Positions 18,071-28,411 of a stretch of DNA of 64,000 bases are shown here, piece by piece (position 1 is the stretch's first letter; the number at the start of each line of letters is the position of its first letter). Both the position numbers and the translations under genes were made by a program. A model generated the notes under the pieces. The model had not been told where the DNA came from. It was given only the letters and a program-made list of their open reading frames with translations, and made no database searches. Source of the DNA: an uncultured Bacteroidales bacterium. Lineage in GTDB: Bacteria; Bacteroidota; Bacteroidia; Bacteroidales; Muribaculaceae. The stretch is taken from contig CAMWPM010000002.1 of assembly GCA_947176235.1 (NCBI GenBank), forward strand, positions 30,590 through 94,589. Direction: 5' to 3'.

Positions 18071-19015
18071 ATGAGCCAATTGTTACCCCCCTTCAAGGTT
18101 TTCTCCGGCACACGCTCTCGCTATGTTGCCGAGGAAATTTGTAAAGACCTCGGCGTTGAGCTTGGAAACATGAACATCCAGCACTTTGCCGACGGCGAGT
18201 TTGAAGTCTCTTTTGAAGAGTCCATTCGCGGTTGCGAGGTTTATCTCGTACAGTCCACGTTCCCCAACAGCGACAACCTCATGGAGCTTCTCCTCATGAT
18301 CGACGCAGCAAAGCGTGCATCCGCCAAGTCCATCATCGCCGTTATCCCCTACTTCGGTTGGGCACGTCAGGATCGCAAGGACAAGCCCCGCGTTTCCATT
18401 GCCGCAAAGCTTGTGGCTGACCTCCTAAGTGCTGCCGGTGTCAACCGCGTAATCACCATGGATCTCCACGCCGATCAGATTCAGGGATTCTTCGACATTC
18501 CCGTCGATCACCTCTACGCTTCTTCCATCTTTATCCCCTACATCCAGTCGCTCGGGCTTGAGGACATGGTTATCGCCACTCCCGATGTTGGCGGTGCAAA
18601 GCGTGCCAACAACTACGCGAAATATCTCAATCTCCCCCTCGTTCTCTGCCATAAGCAGCGTGCCAAAGCCAACGTCGTGGCTAACATGACCGTGATCGGC
18701 GACGTGAAGGACAAGAACGTGATTCTCGTCGACGACATGGCTGACACTGCCGGCACAATCACCAAAGCTGCCGACCTAATGCTCTCTCAGGGCGCCAAGA
18801 CCGTCCGCGCCCTCTGCTCCCACGCCATCATGAGCGATCCCGCAACCGAGCGTGTCAACAACAGTGGACTCACCGAAATGATTTTCACCAACTCCATTCC
18901 CTACAACAAGTACTCTCCCAAGGTGACTATCCTTTCCGTTGCCCGTCTGTTCGCCGACACAATTCGTCGCGTCCACACCAACGAGTCCATCTCCTCACAG
19001 TATCTGATCAAATAA
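18071..19015 (+). CDS. prs: Ribose-phosphate pyrophosphokinase (PRPP synthetase)
   Basis: 314 residues, full length. It makes PRPP from ribose 5-phosphate and ATP for purine, pyrimidine, histidine and NAD synthesis. Motifs are the ATP-site YFGWARQDRK (94-103), MDLHADQIQGFF (130-141) and the PRPP-type loop VDDMADTAGT (220-229). It has its own promoter and a strong terminator at 19059-19105, so it is monocistronic. The product feeds enzymes such as those encoded at 47-52 kb. Confidence 0.97.
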   Translation: MSQLLPPFKVFSGTRSRYVAEEICKDLGVELGNMNIQHFADGEFEVSFEESIRGCEVYLVQSTFPNSDNLMELLLMIDAAKRASAKSIIAVIPYFGWARQDRKDKPRVSIAAKLVADLLSAAGVNRVITMDLHADQIQGFFDIPVDHLYASSIFIPYIQSLGLEDMVIATPDVGGAKRANNYAKYLNLPLVLCHKQRAKANVVANMTVIGDVKDKNVILVDDMADTAGTITKAADLMLSQGAKTVRALCSHAIMSDPATERVNNSGLTEMIFTNSIPYNKYSPKVTILSVARLFADTIRRVHTNESISSQYLIK

Positions 19016-19058
19016 ATCTCCCCGGGCATCAGCTCGGCATGATTTCCTGTTATCGAAT

Positions 19059-19105
19059 AAAGGCTGAGTCGTGATAAATTCCTCGACTCAGCCTTTCCTT
19101 TTTTT
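19059..19105 (+). terminator. Terminator of prs
   Basis: A 13-pair perfect stem (19059-19071 with 19084-19096) followed by a T-rich run to 19105. Confidence 0.85.
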
Positions 19106-19141
19106 GACACACAATCCAACACATCTATATCCACTAACTAA

Positions 19142-20287
<1,146 letters not shown>

Positions 20288-20307
20288 TCCCCCCTCATTA
20301 AGCCATC

Positions 20308-20348
20308 AAAGGCACGGTGTCACATCCGGCACCGCGCCTTTTATTTTA
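20308..20348 (+). terminator. Terminator between convergent esterase and ABC-F genes
   Basis: Stem AAAGGC.CGGTG (20308-20319) with CACCG.GCCTTT (20330-20341), one mismatch, then a T-rich run. It ends at the stop of the convergent ABC-F gene (20346). Confidence 0.7.
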
Positions 20349-22142
20349 TTCTTTCTCCGACAGCTCCAGCCATCGCATCTCCTTCTCGTCAAGCCCCACC
20401 TTCACCGCCTCATATCGAGCCGCTTTCTCCGCAATGTCCGTAATTGCATCTCCGCTGTTGAACGTAGCTTCAAGTGCGGCCTTTTCAGCTGTCAGAGCTT
20501 CTATTTCAGCGGTAAGTTGCTCGAATTCCTTTCGCTCCTTGAAGGTCATTTTCTCCTTTCGGTTGTCGCGTCTGCGGTCCTGATTCTTGGCATCCTTCTG
20601 TGTTTTATCACCGTTGGCGTTCTGTGATTCCTTTGCCTGCCGGTCCATAAATTCACGGTATTCCGAGTAATTTCCTGGGAAATCCTTCACCACTCCATCC
20701 CCCTCCATCACGAAGAGATGATCCACTATCGAATCCAGGAAAAACCGGTCGTGCGACACCACGATCACGCATCCCTTGAAATTGGCGAGATATTCCTCCA
20801 GGATTCCGAGAGTCACTATGTCCAGATCATTTGTCGGCTCGTCGAGGATAAGGAAATTCGGCGAGCGCATCAGCACTGCTGCCAGGTGTAGTCGCGCCTT
20901 CTCTCCTCCGCTGAGTGTATGGATATATTTCTGCTGGTCAGCTGGTGAAAAGAGGAAATGCTGAAGGAATTGCATCGGTGAGTAATGCACTCCGTCATTC
21001 ACCACTATGTCCTCCGCAATTTCCGTTACGGCATCTATCACTCTCTTCTGCTCGTCAAACTGTATTCCCTCCTGACGGTAATATCCGAACTTCACTGTCT
21101 CACCTACCGTCCACGTCCCGCAGTCCGCTTCGATTAATCCCTGGAGCATTTTGATGAAAGTTGACTTCCCCACGCCGTTCCTTCCCACTATTCCCACCTT
21201 GTCGTATCTTGCGAAATTATAAGTGAAGTCATCAAGAATCACTTTGTCGCCGAATCGTTTCCCCACTCCATCTGCCTCGAATATTTTCGATCCGATGTAG
21301 CTCGATTTCACGTCAAGATTCACATTCTTCTCTTTCAGATTCACCTGGCTCCGCCGTTTCAGATCATGAAATGCATCTATTCTGTACTTTGCTTTGCCTG
21401 CACGCGCCTGTGGCTGACGGTTCATCCAGTCCTGTTCCTTTCTTAGTGTGTTCTTCACCCTTGCCAGTTCCTCGCTCATCGCCGCGATGCGATCGGCTCT
21501 TCTGCGCAGGTAATAGGCATAGTTGCCATCGTGTGTGTAGGTGGCGCCTCGGTCCATCTCGATGATTTTGTTGCACACGTTGTCAAGAAAATAGCGGTCG
21601 TGAGTCACCATAAGCAACGTGATTCTCGAACGTCTCAGATAATTTTCAAGCCATTCCACCGTCGTTATGTCCAGATGGTTGGTTGGCTCGTCAAGCAGCA
21701 ACAGCTTCGGATGCTTCACTATCACTTCCGCAAGTGCGATGCGCTTTGTCTGACCTCCCGACATTTGAGCCAGGGGACGGTTGAAGTCGGTTATATCCAT
21801 CTGGTGGAGCAATCGCTTCATTTCCTCCTCACGCTCCCAGCGTTCCGTTGGATCTTCCACTTTTTCAGCCACTCTGCGGCATATTGTCAGTGGAGTGGCG
21901 CCGTCCGGAAATTCTGGCGTCTGTGCAAGCATTGCCACATCCACGTCATTCTGGTACGTGATTTTTCCCGAATCTGCTGAGATTTCTCCCGTCAGGCAGC
22001 GGAGAAGTGTAGTTTTTCCTGTGCCGTTCTTGGCTACTATACCGATTTTGTCTCCTTCGTTCACGCCGAATGTCACGTCCGCGAACAGAACGCGGTCTCC
22101 CACGCTCTTCGTCAGTTCTTCCACCTGTAGATATATTCCCAT
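20346..22142 (-). CDS. uup: ABC-F family ATPase, Uup type
   Basis: 598 residues from the ATG at 22142. The longer frame begins at a TTG (22175) that lies inside the -7 box, so it is rejected. Two ATPase domains are present: the first with AKNGTGKTT (residues 37-45) and MSGGQTKR, the second with GRNGVGKST and LSGGEKARLHLA. The linker is helical and basic. The C-terminal ~80 residues form a coiled coil (EIEALTAEKAALEATF), as in Uup. ABC-F proteins act on the ribosome, not in transport; Uup is linked to translation and genome stability. Not obviously an antibiotic-resistance member. Confidence 0.9.
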   Translation of the reverse strand: MGIYLQVEELTKSVGDRVLFADVTFGVNEGDKIGIVAKNGTGKTTLLRCLTGEISADSGKITYQNDVDVAMLAQTPEFPDGATPLTICRRVAEKVEDPTERWEREEEMKRLLHQMDITDFNRPLAQMSGGQTKRIALAEVIVKHPKLLLLDEPTNHLDITTVEWLENYLRRSRITLLMVTHDRYFLDNVCNKIIEMDRGATYTHDGNYAYYLRRRADRIAAMSEELARVKNTLRKEQDWMNRQPQARAGKAKYRIDAFHDLKRRSQVNLKEKNVNLDVKSSYIGSKIFEADGVGKRFGDKVILDDFTYNFARYDKVGIVGRNGVGKSTFIKMLQGLIEADCGTWTVGETVKFGYYRQEGIQFDEQKRVIDAVTEIAEDIVVNDGVHYSPMQFLQHFLFSPADQQKYIHTLSGGEKARLHLAAVLMRSPNFLILDEPTNDLDIVTLGILEEYLANFKGCVIVVSHDRFFLDSIVDHLFVMEGDGVVKDFPGNYSEYREFMDRQAKESQNANGDKTQKDAKNQDRRRDNRKEKMTFKERKEFEQLTAEIEALTAEKAALEATFNSGDAITDIAEKAARYEAVKVGLDEKEMRWLELSEKE

Positions 22143-22172
22143 GGATTTTTCTTCTTTTTCCGTTCTTTTCTG

Positions 22173-22180
22173 CAAAATTA
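22173..22180 (-). promoter_or_regulatory. -7 box TAATTTTG of the ABC-F gene
   Basis: Minus strand TAATTTTGC at 22180-22172. It places transcription start near 22169 and supports translation from ATG 22142. The -33 element is weak. Confidence 0.5.
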
Positions 22181-22233
22181 CTTTAAAGCAACTAAATTTC
22201 CCTATATTCGCCTGATTATTCTACTTTTTTTAT

Positions 22234-22241
22234 TATTTTTG
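22234..22241 (+). promoter_or_regulatory. -7 box TATTTTTG of the galactose operon
   Basis: TATTTTTG, a full match to TAnnTTTG, about 100 bases before the beta-galactosidase ATG and divergent from the ABC-F promoter. No convincing -33 box. The ~95-base leader may hold regulation, but I see no clear operator. Confidence 0.45.
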
Positions 22242-22343
22242 CAGATACATGCATGCCACCTTATCGTGTGTGACATTTTTCTGACCTTTTTCTTTTACCT
22301 TATTCTCTCCCCGACCTGACCTTATTCTTTTAGTATCCGAATT

Positions 22344-24761
22344 ATGAAGAAATTTATCATAGCCGCCCTTTTTGCTGCTCCGCTTGCCATCTCTCTGTCG
22401 GCGCAGCGTTCCGTTTCCACCCTGACCGATGGTTGGAAATTCAGCAAAGGCACGTCCCTTGAGGGTGCCGTTCCAGTATCCGTTCCCCACGATTGGGCGA
22501 TCTACGGTCCTTTTGACCGCGACAACGATCTCCAGATTGTCGCCGTCGAGCAGAATGGAGAGACGGAAAAGACAGTCAAGACCGGACGCACCGGTGGTCT
22601 GCGATATTTCGGCAATGGCATTTACGCCACCACGTTTGAGCTCCCCGACACAGTTGGTCGCCATTTCGAACTCCTCTTCGACGGAGCGATGTCCCATCCT
22701 CGTGTGTCTGTCAATGGTCAGGATGTCGGCGGCTGGGCTTACGGCTATAATTCATTCCATCTTTCACTCGATGGTGCCGTGAAGCCTGGGCTCAACACTC
22801 TTGAGGTTTCGCTGGAAAACAAGCCTCAGTCATCCCGTTGGTACCCCGGGGCTGGTCTGTTCCGCAACGTCCATCTCATCTCCACCGACAAGGTTCACAT
22901 CCCGGTTTGGGGTACCAGTGTCACCACTCCCTACGTCAAGGATGGTTTTGCCTCCGTCCGTCTCGTCACCGACATTGCCGGTACTTCCAAAGGTCAGCCG
23001 GTCGATGTCGTGAGTCGCATCATCGCACCCGACGGCTCTGTCGTTGCCACCAACTCTTCTCGCCACATTTCCCACGGTCAGCCCGAGATTCAAAATTTCC
23101 TTGTTGAAAATCCATTGCTTTGGTCTCCCGAATCTCCGAATCTCTATTCCATTGTGACTACTCTTTTAGTCGACGGAAAGGAAGTCGACTCCTTCACGAC
23201 TCCCCTCGGTATCCGTACTATTGAGTACATTCCCGAAAAAGGATTTTTCCTCAACGGCACGCCCACTCAGTTCAAGGGCGTTTGTAATCACCATGACCTC
23301 GGCCCGCTTGGCGCGGCTGTCTCTGAAGCCGCTCTCCGCCATCAGCTCGAAATGCTCAAGGACATGGGGGTCAATGCCATCCGCACCGCCCATAACATGC
23401 CTGCGCCGGAGCTTGTACGCCTCTGCGACGAAATGGGATTCATGATGATGGTTGAGCCGTTCGACGACTGGGCTTTCCGCCCCAAGAGCCCCAACGGCTA
23501 CGGCACCCTGTTCAACGAATGGGCGGAGCGTGACGTTGTCAACATGATTCGCAACTATCGCAACAATCCCTCTGTCGTAATGTGGAGCATCGGCAACGAG
23601 GTTCCCAGCCAGTGGGGACCTGATGGCGTGGCTGAACTCACCTTCCTACAGGACATCGTTCACCGCGAGGATCCCACCCGTCCCGTCACTTGCGGTATGG
23701 ATCAGCTCGGCGTGATTCTCGACAACGGATTTGCCGCAGCTCTCGATATTCCCGGCTTAAATTATCGCGTCCCTTACTATCAGGAAGCCTACGCGAAGCT
23801 GCCTCAGCAGCTCATCCTCGGCTCCGAGACAGCCTCCACCGTCTCTTCTCGTGGTGTCTATCATTTCCCCGTTGAAATCGGAAAAGGCATCCTTCACCCC
23901 GACAATCAGTCCTCTTCCTACGATGTTGAGGCTTGCTCATGGTCCAATCTCCCCGACTACGATTTTGCCGCAAGCGACGATCTCCCCTACATGCTCGGTC
24001 AGTTCGTCTGGACCGGGTTTGACTATCTCGGCGAACCCACCCCCTACGACACCGACGCATGGCCAAGCCACTCAAGTCTGTTTGGCATCATCGACCTCGC
24101 TTCGCTTCCAAAGGACCGCTACTGGCTCTATCGCTCAAAGTGGAACACTGATAGCGCGACGCTTCACGTTCTCCCTCACTGGAACTGGAAGGGTCGTGAA
24201 GGCGAGACCACCCCTGTCTTTGTCTACACATCTTATCCCTCTGCCGAACTCTTCATCAATGGAAAGAGTCAGGGAATCCGCGAGAAAAATGACTCCACCG
24301 TCCTCCATCGCTATCGCCTGATGTGGAACGAGACTGTGTATGAGCCTGGCGAACTCCGCGTAGTCGCCTTCGACGCAGACGGCAACCCTGCTGCTGAAAA
24401 GACTGTCCGCACTGCTGGAAAGCCTCACCATCTCGTTCTCACCCCCAATCATTCTTCCATGAAAGCTGATGGAAAGGATCTGATCTATGTTACCGTTCAG
24501 GTAGCGGACAAGGATGGGAATATCGTCCCGACCGACTCCCGCATGGTTCGCTTCGATGTCAGTGGCGCTGGATCTTTCCGCGCTACGGCAAATGGTGACC
24601 CGACATGTCTCCTCCCATTCCACGAGCCGCGCATGAACCTCTTCAGTGGTGCATGCACAGCCATCATTCAGGCATCCGACGTCCCCGGCGATGTCACTCT
24701 CACGGTCACTGCTCCTGGAGTCCGCAAGGCTTCTCTCACTCTCCCTGTGGTTGATGACTGA
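22344..24761 (+). CDS. Secreted beta-galactosidase-like glycoside hydrolase, GH2
   Basis: 805 residues with a signal peptide (KKFIIAALFAAPLAISLSA), so it acts in the periplasm or outside the cell. Domain order is sugar-binding jelly roll (about 25-180), Ig-like domain (185-290), TIM barrel (295-600), then DUF4982-like and Ig-like domains. The acid/base is Glu419 in SIGNEV and the nucleophile is Glu495 in LGSETAS. The downstream galK and galM (53- and 12-base gaps) show that the released sugar is very probably galactose. A beta-glucuronidase or other GH2 activity is less likely in this context. Confidence 0.93.
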   Translation: MKKFIIAALFAAPLAISLSAQRSVSTLTDGWKFSKGTSLEGAVPVSVPHDWAIYGPFDRDNDLQIVAVEQNGETEKTVKTGRTGGLRYFGNGIYATTFELPDTVGRHFELLFDGAMSHPRVSVNGQDVGGWAYGYNSFHLSLDGAVKPGLNTLEVSLENKPQSSRWYPGAGLFRNVHLISTDKVHIPVWGTSVTTPYVKDGFASVRLVTDIAGTSKGQPVDVVSRIIAPDGSVVATNSSRHISHGQPEIQNFLVENPLLWSPESPNLYSIVTTLLVDGKEVDSFTTPLGIRTIEYIPEKGFFLNGTPTQFKGVCNHHDLGPLGAAVSEAALRHQLEMLKDMGVNAIRTAHNMPAPELVRLCDEMGFMMMVEPFDDWAFRPKSPNGYGTLFNEWAERDVVNMIRNYRNNPSVVMWSIGNEVPSQWGPDGVAELTFLQDIVHREDPTRPVTCGMDQLGVILDNGFAAALDIPGLNYRVPYYQEAYAKLPQQLILGSETASTVSSRGVYHFPVEIGKGILHPDNQSSSYDVEACSWSNLPDYDFAASDDLPYMLGQFVWTGFDYLGEPTPYDTDAWPSHSSLFGIIDLASLPKDRYWLYRSKWNTDSATLHVLPHWNWKGREGETTPVFVYTSYPSAELFINGKSQGIREKNDSTVLHRYRLMWNETVYEPGELRVVAFDADGNPAAEKTVRTAGKPHHLVLTPNHSSMKADGKDLIYVTVQVADKDGNIVPTDSRMVRFDVSGAGSFRATANGDPTCLLPFHEPRMNLFSGACTAIIQASDVPGDVTLTVTAPGVRKASLTLPVVDD

Positions 24762-24814
24762 TCCGATACAGAATTTTCAAAAACAACAATATTAAATCCC
24801 TAACCTAAAATCCA

Positions 24815-25951
24815 ATGACAATGGAAGCTAAAATCAAGAAAGAATTTGAGAAACGTTTCGGCTCCGAAGGCACCATCTATGCCTCCTCCGGCAGAATCAA
24901 CCTTATCGGCGAGCACACCGATTATAATGGTGGATTCGTCTTCCCCGGCGCTATCGACAAGTGCATCATGGCGGAGATTAAGCCCAACGGTACTGACAAA
25001 GTTCGCGTTTTCTCTATTGATATCGACGAATATGTCGAGTTCGGTCTCAAGGAAGAGGATGCCCCTAAGCAGCAGTGGGCGCGCTACATCTTCGGCGTTT
25101 GCCGCGAGATTATCAAGCGTGGCGGAAAAGTTGAAGGTTTCGACGCTGTTTTCGCCGGCAACATTCCTCTCGGGGCTGGTCTCTCATCTTCAGCTGCCCT
25201 CGAGAGCTGCTTTGCTTTCGCACTTAATGATCTATTCAACGATGGTAAGATCGAGAAGTTCGAGCTTGCACGCATCGGACAGTCCACTGAGCACAACTAC
25301 TGTGGCGTCAACTGCGGTATCATGGACCAGTTCGCATCTGTATTCGGCAAGAAGAACAATCTCATGCGCCTCGACTGCCGTTCCGGTGAATTTGAATATT
25401 TCCCCTTCGAGCCCAAAGGCTACCAGCTTGTCCTCGTTGACTCTGCTGTTAAGCACGAGCTCGTTGATTCTCCCTACAACAAGCGTCGTGAATCATGCGA
25501 GCGCGTAGCCCGTCGTCTCGGTGTCGAGACTCTCCGCGATGCCACTATGGAGATGCTCGATGCTGCCAAGTCCGACATTTCCGAGGAGGATTACATGCGT
25601 GCCCGCTACGTAATTGGCGAGAAGCAGCGCGTCCTCGACGTCTGCGACGCTCTTGTCCGTGGCGACTACGAGACCGTTGGCGAACGTATGTATCAGACTC
25701 ACGAAGGTCTCTCAAAGGATTACGAGGTATCTTGCGAGGAACTCGACTTCCTCAACGACGTTGCCCGTGAATGTGGTGTCACCGGATCACGCATCATGGG
25801 TGGTGGTTTCGGCGGTTGCACCATCAACCTTGTCAAGGATGAGCTTCACGACAAGTTTATAGAGACCGTTAAGGCTCGTTTCGCCGAGAAGTATGGTCAC
25901 GAACCCAAAATCTACGACGTTGTCATCTCCGACGGCGCCCGCAAATGCTGA
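24815..25951 (+). CDS. galK: Galactokinase
   Basis: 378 residues, normal for GHMP galactokinases. It phosphorylates galactose to galactose 1-phosphate. The galactokinase signature is GRINLIGEHTDYNGG (26-40), the GHMP ATP motif is PLGAGLSSSAALE (118-130) and the third motif, MGGGFGGCT, is near the C-terminus. A second ATG two codons later is also possible as start. Second gene of the GH2-galK-galM-nucleotidyltransferase unit. Confidence 0.96.
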   Translation: MTMEAKIKKEFEKRFGSEGTIYASSGRINLIGEHTDYNGGFVFPGAIDKCIMAEIKPNGTDKVRVFSIDIDEYVEFGLKEEDAPKQQWARYIFGVCREIIKRGGKVEGFDAVFAGNIPLGAGLSSSAALESCFAFALNDLFNDGKIEKFELARIGQSTEHNYCGVNCGIMDQFASVFGKKNNLMRLDCRSGEFEYFPFEPKGYQLVLVDSAVKHELVDSPYNKRRESCERVARRLGVETLRDATMEMLDAAKSDISEEDYMRARYVIGEKQRVLDVCDALVRGDYETVGERMYQTHEGLSKDYEVSCEELDFLNDVARECGVTGSRIMGGGFGGCTINLVKDELHDKFIETVKARFAEKYGHEPKIYDVVISDGARKC

Positions 25952-25963
25952 TTCCATGCTGTT

Positions 25964-27016
25964 ATGAAAGTAGATCGTCACACTGTCCCTTCACCCAAGG
26001 GCGACATCACCATCTTCCGCCTCACCAACGATAACGGTGCATGGGTCGAACTCTCTTCTCTCGGAGCTGGCATCCTCGGCGTCGGTGTCCCCGACCGCGA
26101 CGGCAACATCGAAAACGTAGCCCTCGCCTATGCCGATCCCGCTGCTTATCTCTATGATGGTCCCTGCATGGGCAAGACCCCCGGACGTTTCGCCAACCGC
26201 ATCGCCGGAGCGCGCTTCTCTCTTGATGGAAAAGTCTGTCTGCTCGACCCCAACCAGGCTCCTAACGCCCTTCATGGTGGAAAGGAAGGCTTCCAGAATC
26301 AGATCTGGGTTGCCGATACCCGTGGTCACTCCACTGTCGTATTCTCTCGCCTCAGCCCCGATGGCGAGGAAGGCTATCCCGGCACTCTCGAAGCTCAGGT
26401 AGCTTACACTTGGGACAACGAAAATCAGCTCACCATTAAGTATTCCGCTGTCACCGACGCCCCCACTGTGGTCAATCTCACCAACCACGCCTACTTTAAC
26501 CTTGCAGGCGAAAACTCCGGCACGGCGCTTGACCACACTCTCCGTCTCAATGCTTCGCACTATCTCCCCACCGACGCCACCCAGATTCCAACCGGCGAAC
26601 TCGCGCCCGTCGCAGGCACTCCGATGGATTTCACAGCTCCCGTTCCCCTCGGTGCTTCAATCCGTGCCGACTTCGAGCCGCTCCACATCGGCAAGGGATA
26701 TGACCATTGCTGGGTAATCGACGGTTGGCAGAAAGGCACCGTCTCACCGGTTGCTCTGCTTGCCGATCCTAAGTCCGGTCGAGTCCTTGAAGTCGAGGCC
26801 GACACACCCGGTGTTCAGGTCTACACCGGCAACTGGTTTGGGGGTGAGACAGCCCTCAATCCCGAGGGACGTCCCTATCTCGACAACGAAGGAGTGGCTA
26901 TCGAATGTCAGTATTTCCCCGATGCCCCTAACCATCCCTCTTTCCCGTCAACTGTTCTTCGCCCCGGCGAGAAGTTTAATCAGACAATCATCTATCGTTT
27001 TAAAGTAGAAAAATAA
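25964..27016 (+). CDS. galM: Aldose 1-epimerase (galactose mutarotase)
   Basis: 350 residues, no signal peptide. It converts beta-galactose, as released by the GH2 enzyme, to the alpha form used by galactokinase. Family features include GKTPGRFANRIAGA near residue 70, the catalytic His in TNHAYFNL and the base Glu in the GVAIECQYFPDAPN segment. It lies 12 bases after galK, and its stop overlaps the next start by one base (TAATG), indicating coupled translation. Confidence 0.95.
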   Translation: MKVDRHTVPSPKGDITIFRLTNDNGAWVELSSLGAGILGVGVPDRDGNIENVALAYADPAAYLYDGPCMGKTPGRFANRIAGARFSLDGKVCLLDPNQAPNALHGGKEGFQNQIWVADTRGHSTVVFSRLSPDGEEGYPGTLEAQVAYTWDNENQLTIKYSAVTDAPTVVNLTNHAYFNLAGENSGTALDHTLRLNASHYLPTDATQIPTGELAPVAGTPMDFTAPVPLGASIRADFEPLHIGKGYDHCWVIDGWQKGTVSPVALLADPKSGRVLEVEADTPGVQVYTGNWFGGETALNPEGRPYLDNEGVAIECQYFPDAPNHPSFPSTVLRPGEKFNQTIIYRFKVEK

Positions 27017-27930
27017 TGTCAGAACCTATCAAACCCACCCTTTTCGTCCTCGCTGCCGGTATGGGTAGCCGCTACGGCGGTCTCAAGCAGCTCGACCCGC
27101 TTGGTCCCCATGGCGAGACTATCATGGACTACTCAATCTACGACGCCATGCAGGCAGGTTTCGGTAAAGTTGTTTTCGTAATCCGCAAGGACTTCGAGAA
27201 AGACTTCCGCGAGAAAATCCTCTCGAAATATGAAGGACACATCCCCGTTGAAGTCGTTTTCCAGTCTGTCGACGCACTTCCTGAAGGCTACACATGTCCT
27301 CCCGATCGCTCAAAGCCCTGGGGCACCAACCACGCCGTCCTCATGGGTAAGGATGTCATCAGCGAGCCCTTCGCTGTCATCAATGCCGACGACTTCTATG
27401 GTAGAGATGCTTTTGAGGTTATAGCCAAAGAACTTCAGCGCCCCCGCGACGGAAAGGGCGACTACTGTATGGTTGGCTTCCGTGTCGGCAACACCATGAC
27501 CGAAAACGGTTCCGTTGCACGTGGAGTCTGCGAAAACCGTGACGGCAAACTCACATCAGTTGTCGAGCGCACAGCCATATCCTATGACGACGACCACCGC
27601 ATCGTATTCACCGACGAGAACGGCAACGTGCAGACACTCGACCCCGCCACACCTGTTTCCATGAACCTCTGGGGATTCACCCCCGACTACTTCGACTATA
27701 GCGAGCGTGAGTTCCGTCATTTCCTTGACCGTGACATCAACACTCCCAAAGCCGAATTCTTCATCCCCCTTGTCATCGACACGCTCATCAACAGCGGCGA
27801 AGCAACAGTTAAGGTTCTCGACACTGATTCCAAGTGGTTTGGCGTCACCTATGCTGCCGACCGTCCCGGAGTTGTCGAGAAATTTGCCGAGCTTCACGCT
27901 TCCGGACTATATCCCGAAAAACTCTTCTGA
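27016..27930 (+). CDS. Sugar-1-phosphate nucleotidyltransferase-like protein
   Basis: 304 residues of the NTP-transferase family. The nucleotide-binding signature is VLAAGMGSRYGGLKQL (11-26) and the metal/sugar-site motif is NADDFYG (123-129). The substrate cannot be read from the sequence. Translation is coupled to galM and no galT or galE is present, so it may make UDP-galactose (or another NDP-sugar) directly from galactose 1-phosphate and a nucleotide triphosphate. That is inference from position. Last gene before a strong terminator. Confidence 0.8.
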   Translation: MSEPIKPTLFVLAAGMGSRYGGLKQLDPLGPHGETIMDYSIYDAMQAGFGKVVFVIRKDFEKDFREKILSKYEGHIPVEVVFQSVDALPEGYTCPPDRSKPWGTNHAVLMGKDVISEPFAVINADDFYGRDAFEVIAKELQRPRDGKGDYCMVGFRVGNTMTENGSVARGVCENRDGKLTSVVERTAISYDDDHRIVFTDENGNVQTLDPATPVSMNLWGFTPDYFDYSEREFRHFLDRDINTPKAEFFIPLVIDTLINSGEATVKVLDTDSKWFGVTYAADRPGVVEKFAELHASGLYPEKLF

Positions 27931-27993
27931 TCTGCTCCCGTCTGCGGAATTCATCCACAGGACATAGCTGATCACCCCCCGCATTGACCATCC

Positions 27994-28030
27994 AAGTCGC
28001 TGTGTCAGATTTCGACACAGCGACTTTTTT
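27994..28030 (+). terminator. Terminator of the galactose operon
   Basis: A perfect 13-pair stem (27994-28006 with 28014-28026) and seven-base loop, followed by T6. Confidence 0.92.
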
Positions 28031-28134
28031 ATGTTTCGATAGTATCCGTAGGACTAATTAAACCCTTCGTCTAATCTATGCGCTTTTGTGTGAGATCCTC
28101 CTCTCAAATTCCAAAATTTCAATGTTCTCTTTTA

Positions 28135-28148
28135 TCGGACATGTCCGA
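28135..28148. promoter_or_regulatory. Perfect 14-bp palindrome, possible operator
   Basis: TCGGACATGTCCGA is its own reverse complement. It sits 6 bases from a minus-strand -7-like box (TAATTTTG, 28161-28154), as an operator would, but no minus-strand gene follows. The stretch 28031-28134 holds nothing else I recognise. Confidence 0.4.
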
Positions 28149-28209
28149 CACCGCAAAATTACAACCGAAAACACCCCCACCACCTGTCAAAAAAGCACAT
28201 TCTTTCACC

Positions 28210-28300
28210 AACTCCCAACTCCTAACTCCTAAAACCTAACTCCTAACTCCCAACTCCTAACTCCTAACTCCTAACTCCCAACTCCTAACTCCTAACTCTC
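28210..28300 (+). repeat. Heptamer tandem array, consensus AACTCCT, 13 units
   Basis: Thirteen contiguous 7-base units; ten are AACTCCT or AACTCCC in long runs, with AAAACCT as unit 4 and AACTCTC as the last unit. It lies between the galactose terminator and the rpoD promoter, 53 bases before the rpoD -33 box. Same orientation as the array at 6112. Confidence 0.92.
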
Positions 28301-28352
28301 CTTAATTTTCCCTAAATCCGTTATATTACCCTAATTCACCCCGCAAAAAGAT

Positions 28353-28383
28353 TTTGCCGTTTGTTATTTTTATTGTAACTTTG
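28353..28383 (+). promoter_or_regulatory. Promoter of rpoD
   Basis: TTTG at 28353-28356 and TAACTTTG at 28376-28383, 22-23 bases apart. Leader of about 25 bases to ATG 28412. The primary sigma gene thus carries the promoter type its own product recognises. Confidence 0.7.
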
Positions 28384-28411
28384 CAAGCCGCATAAAATAT
28401 AGCATACTGAC

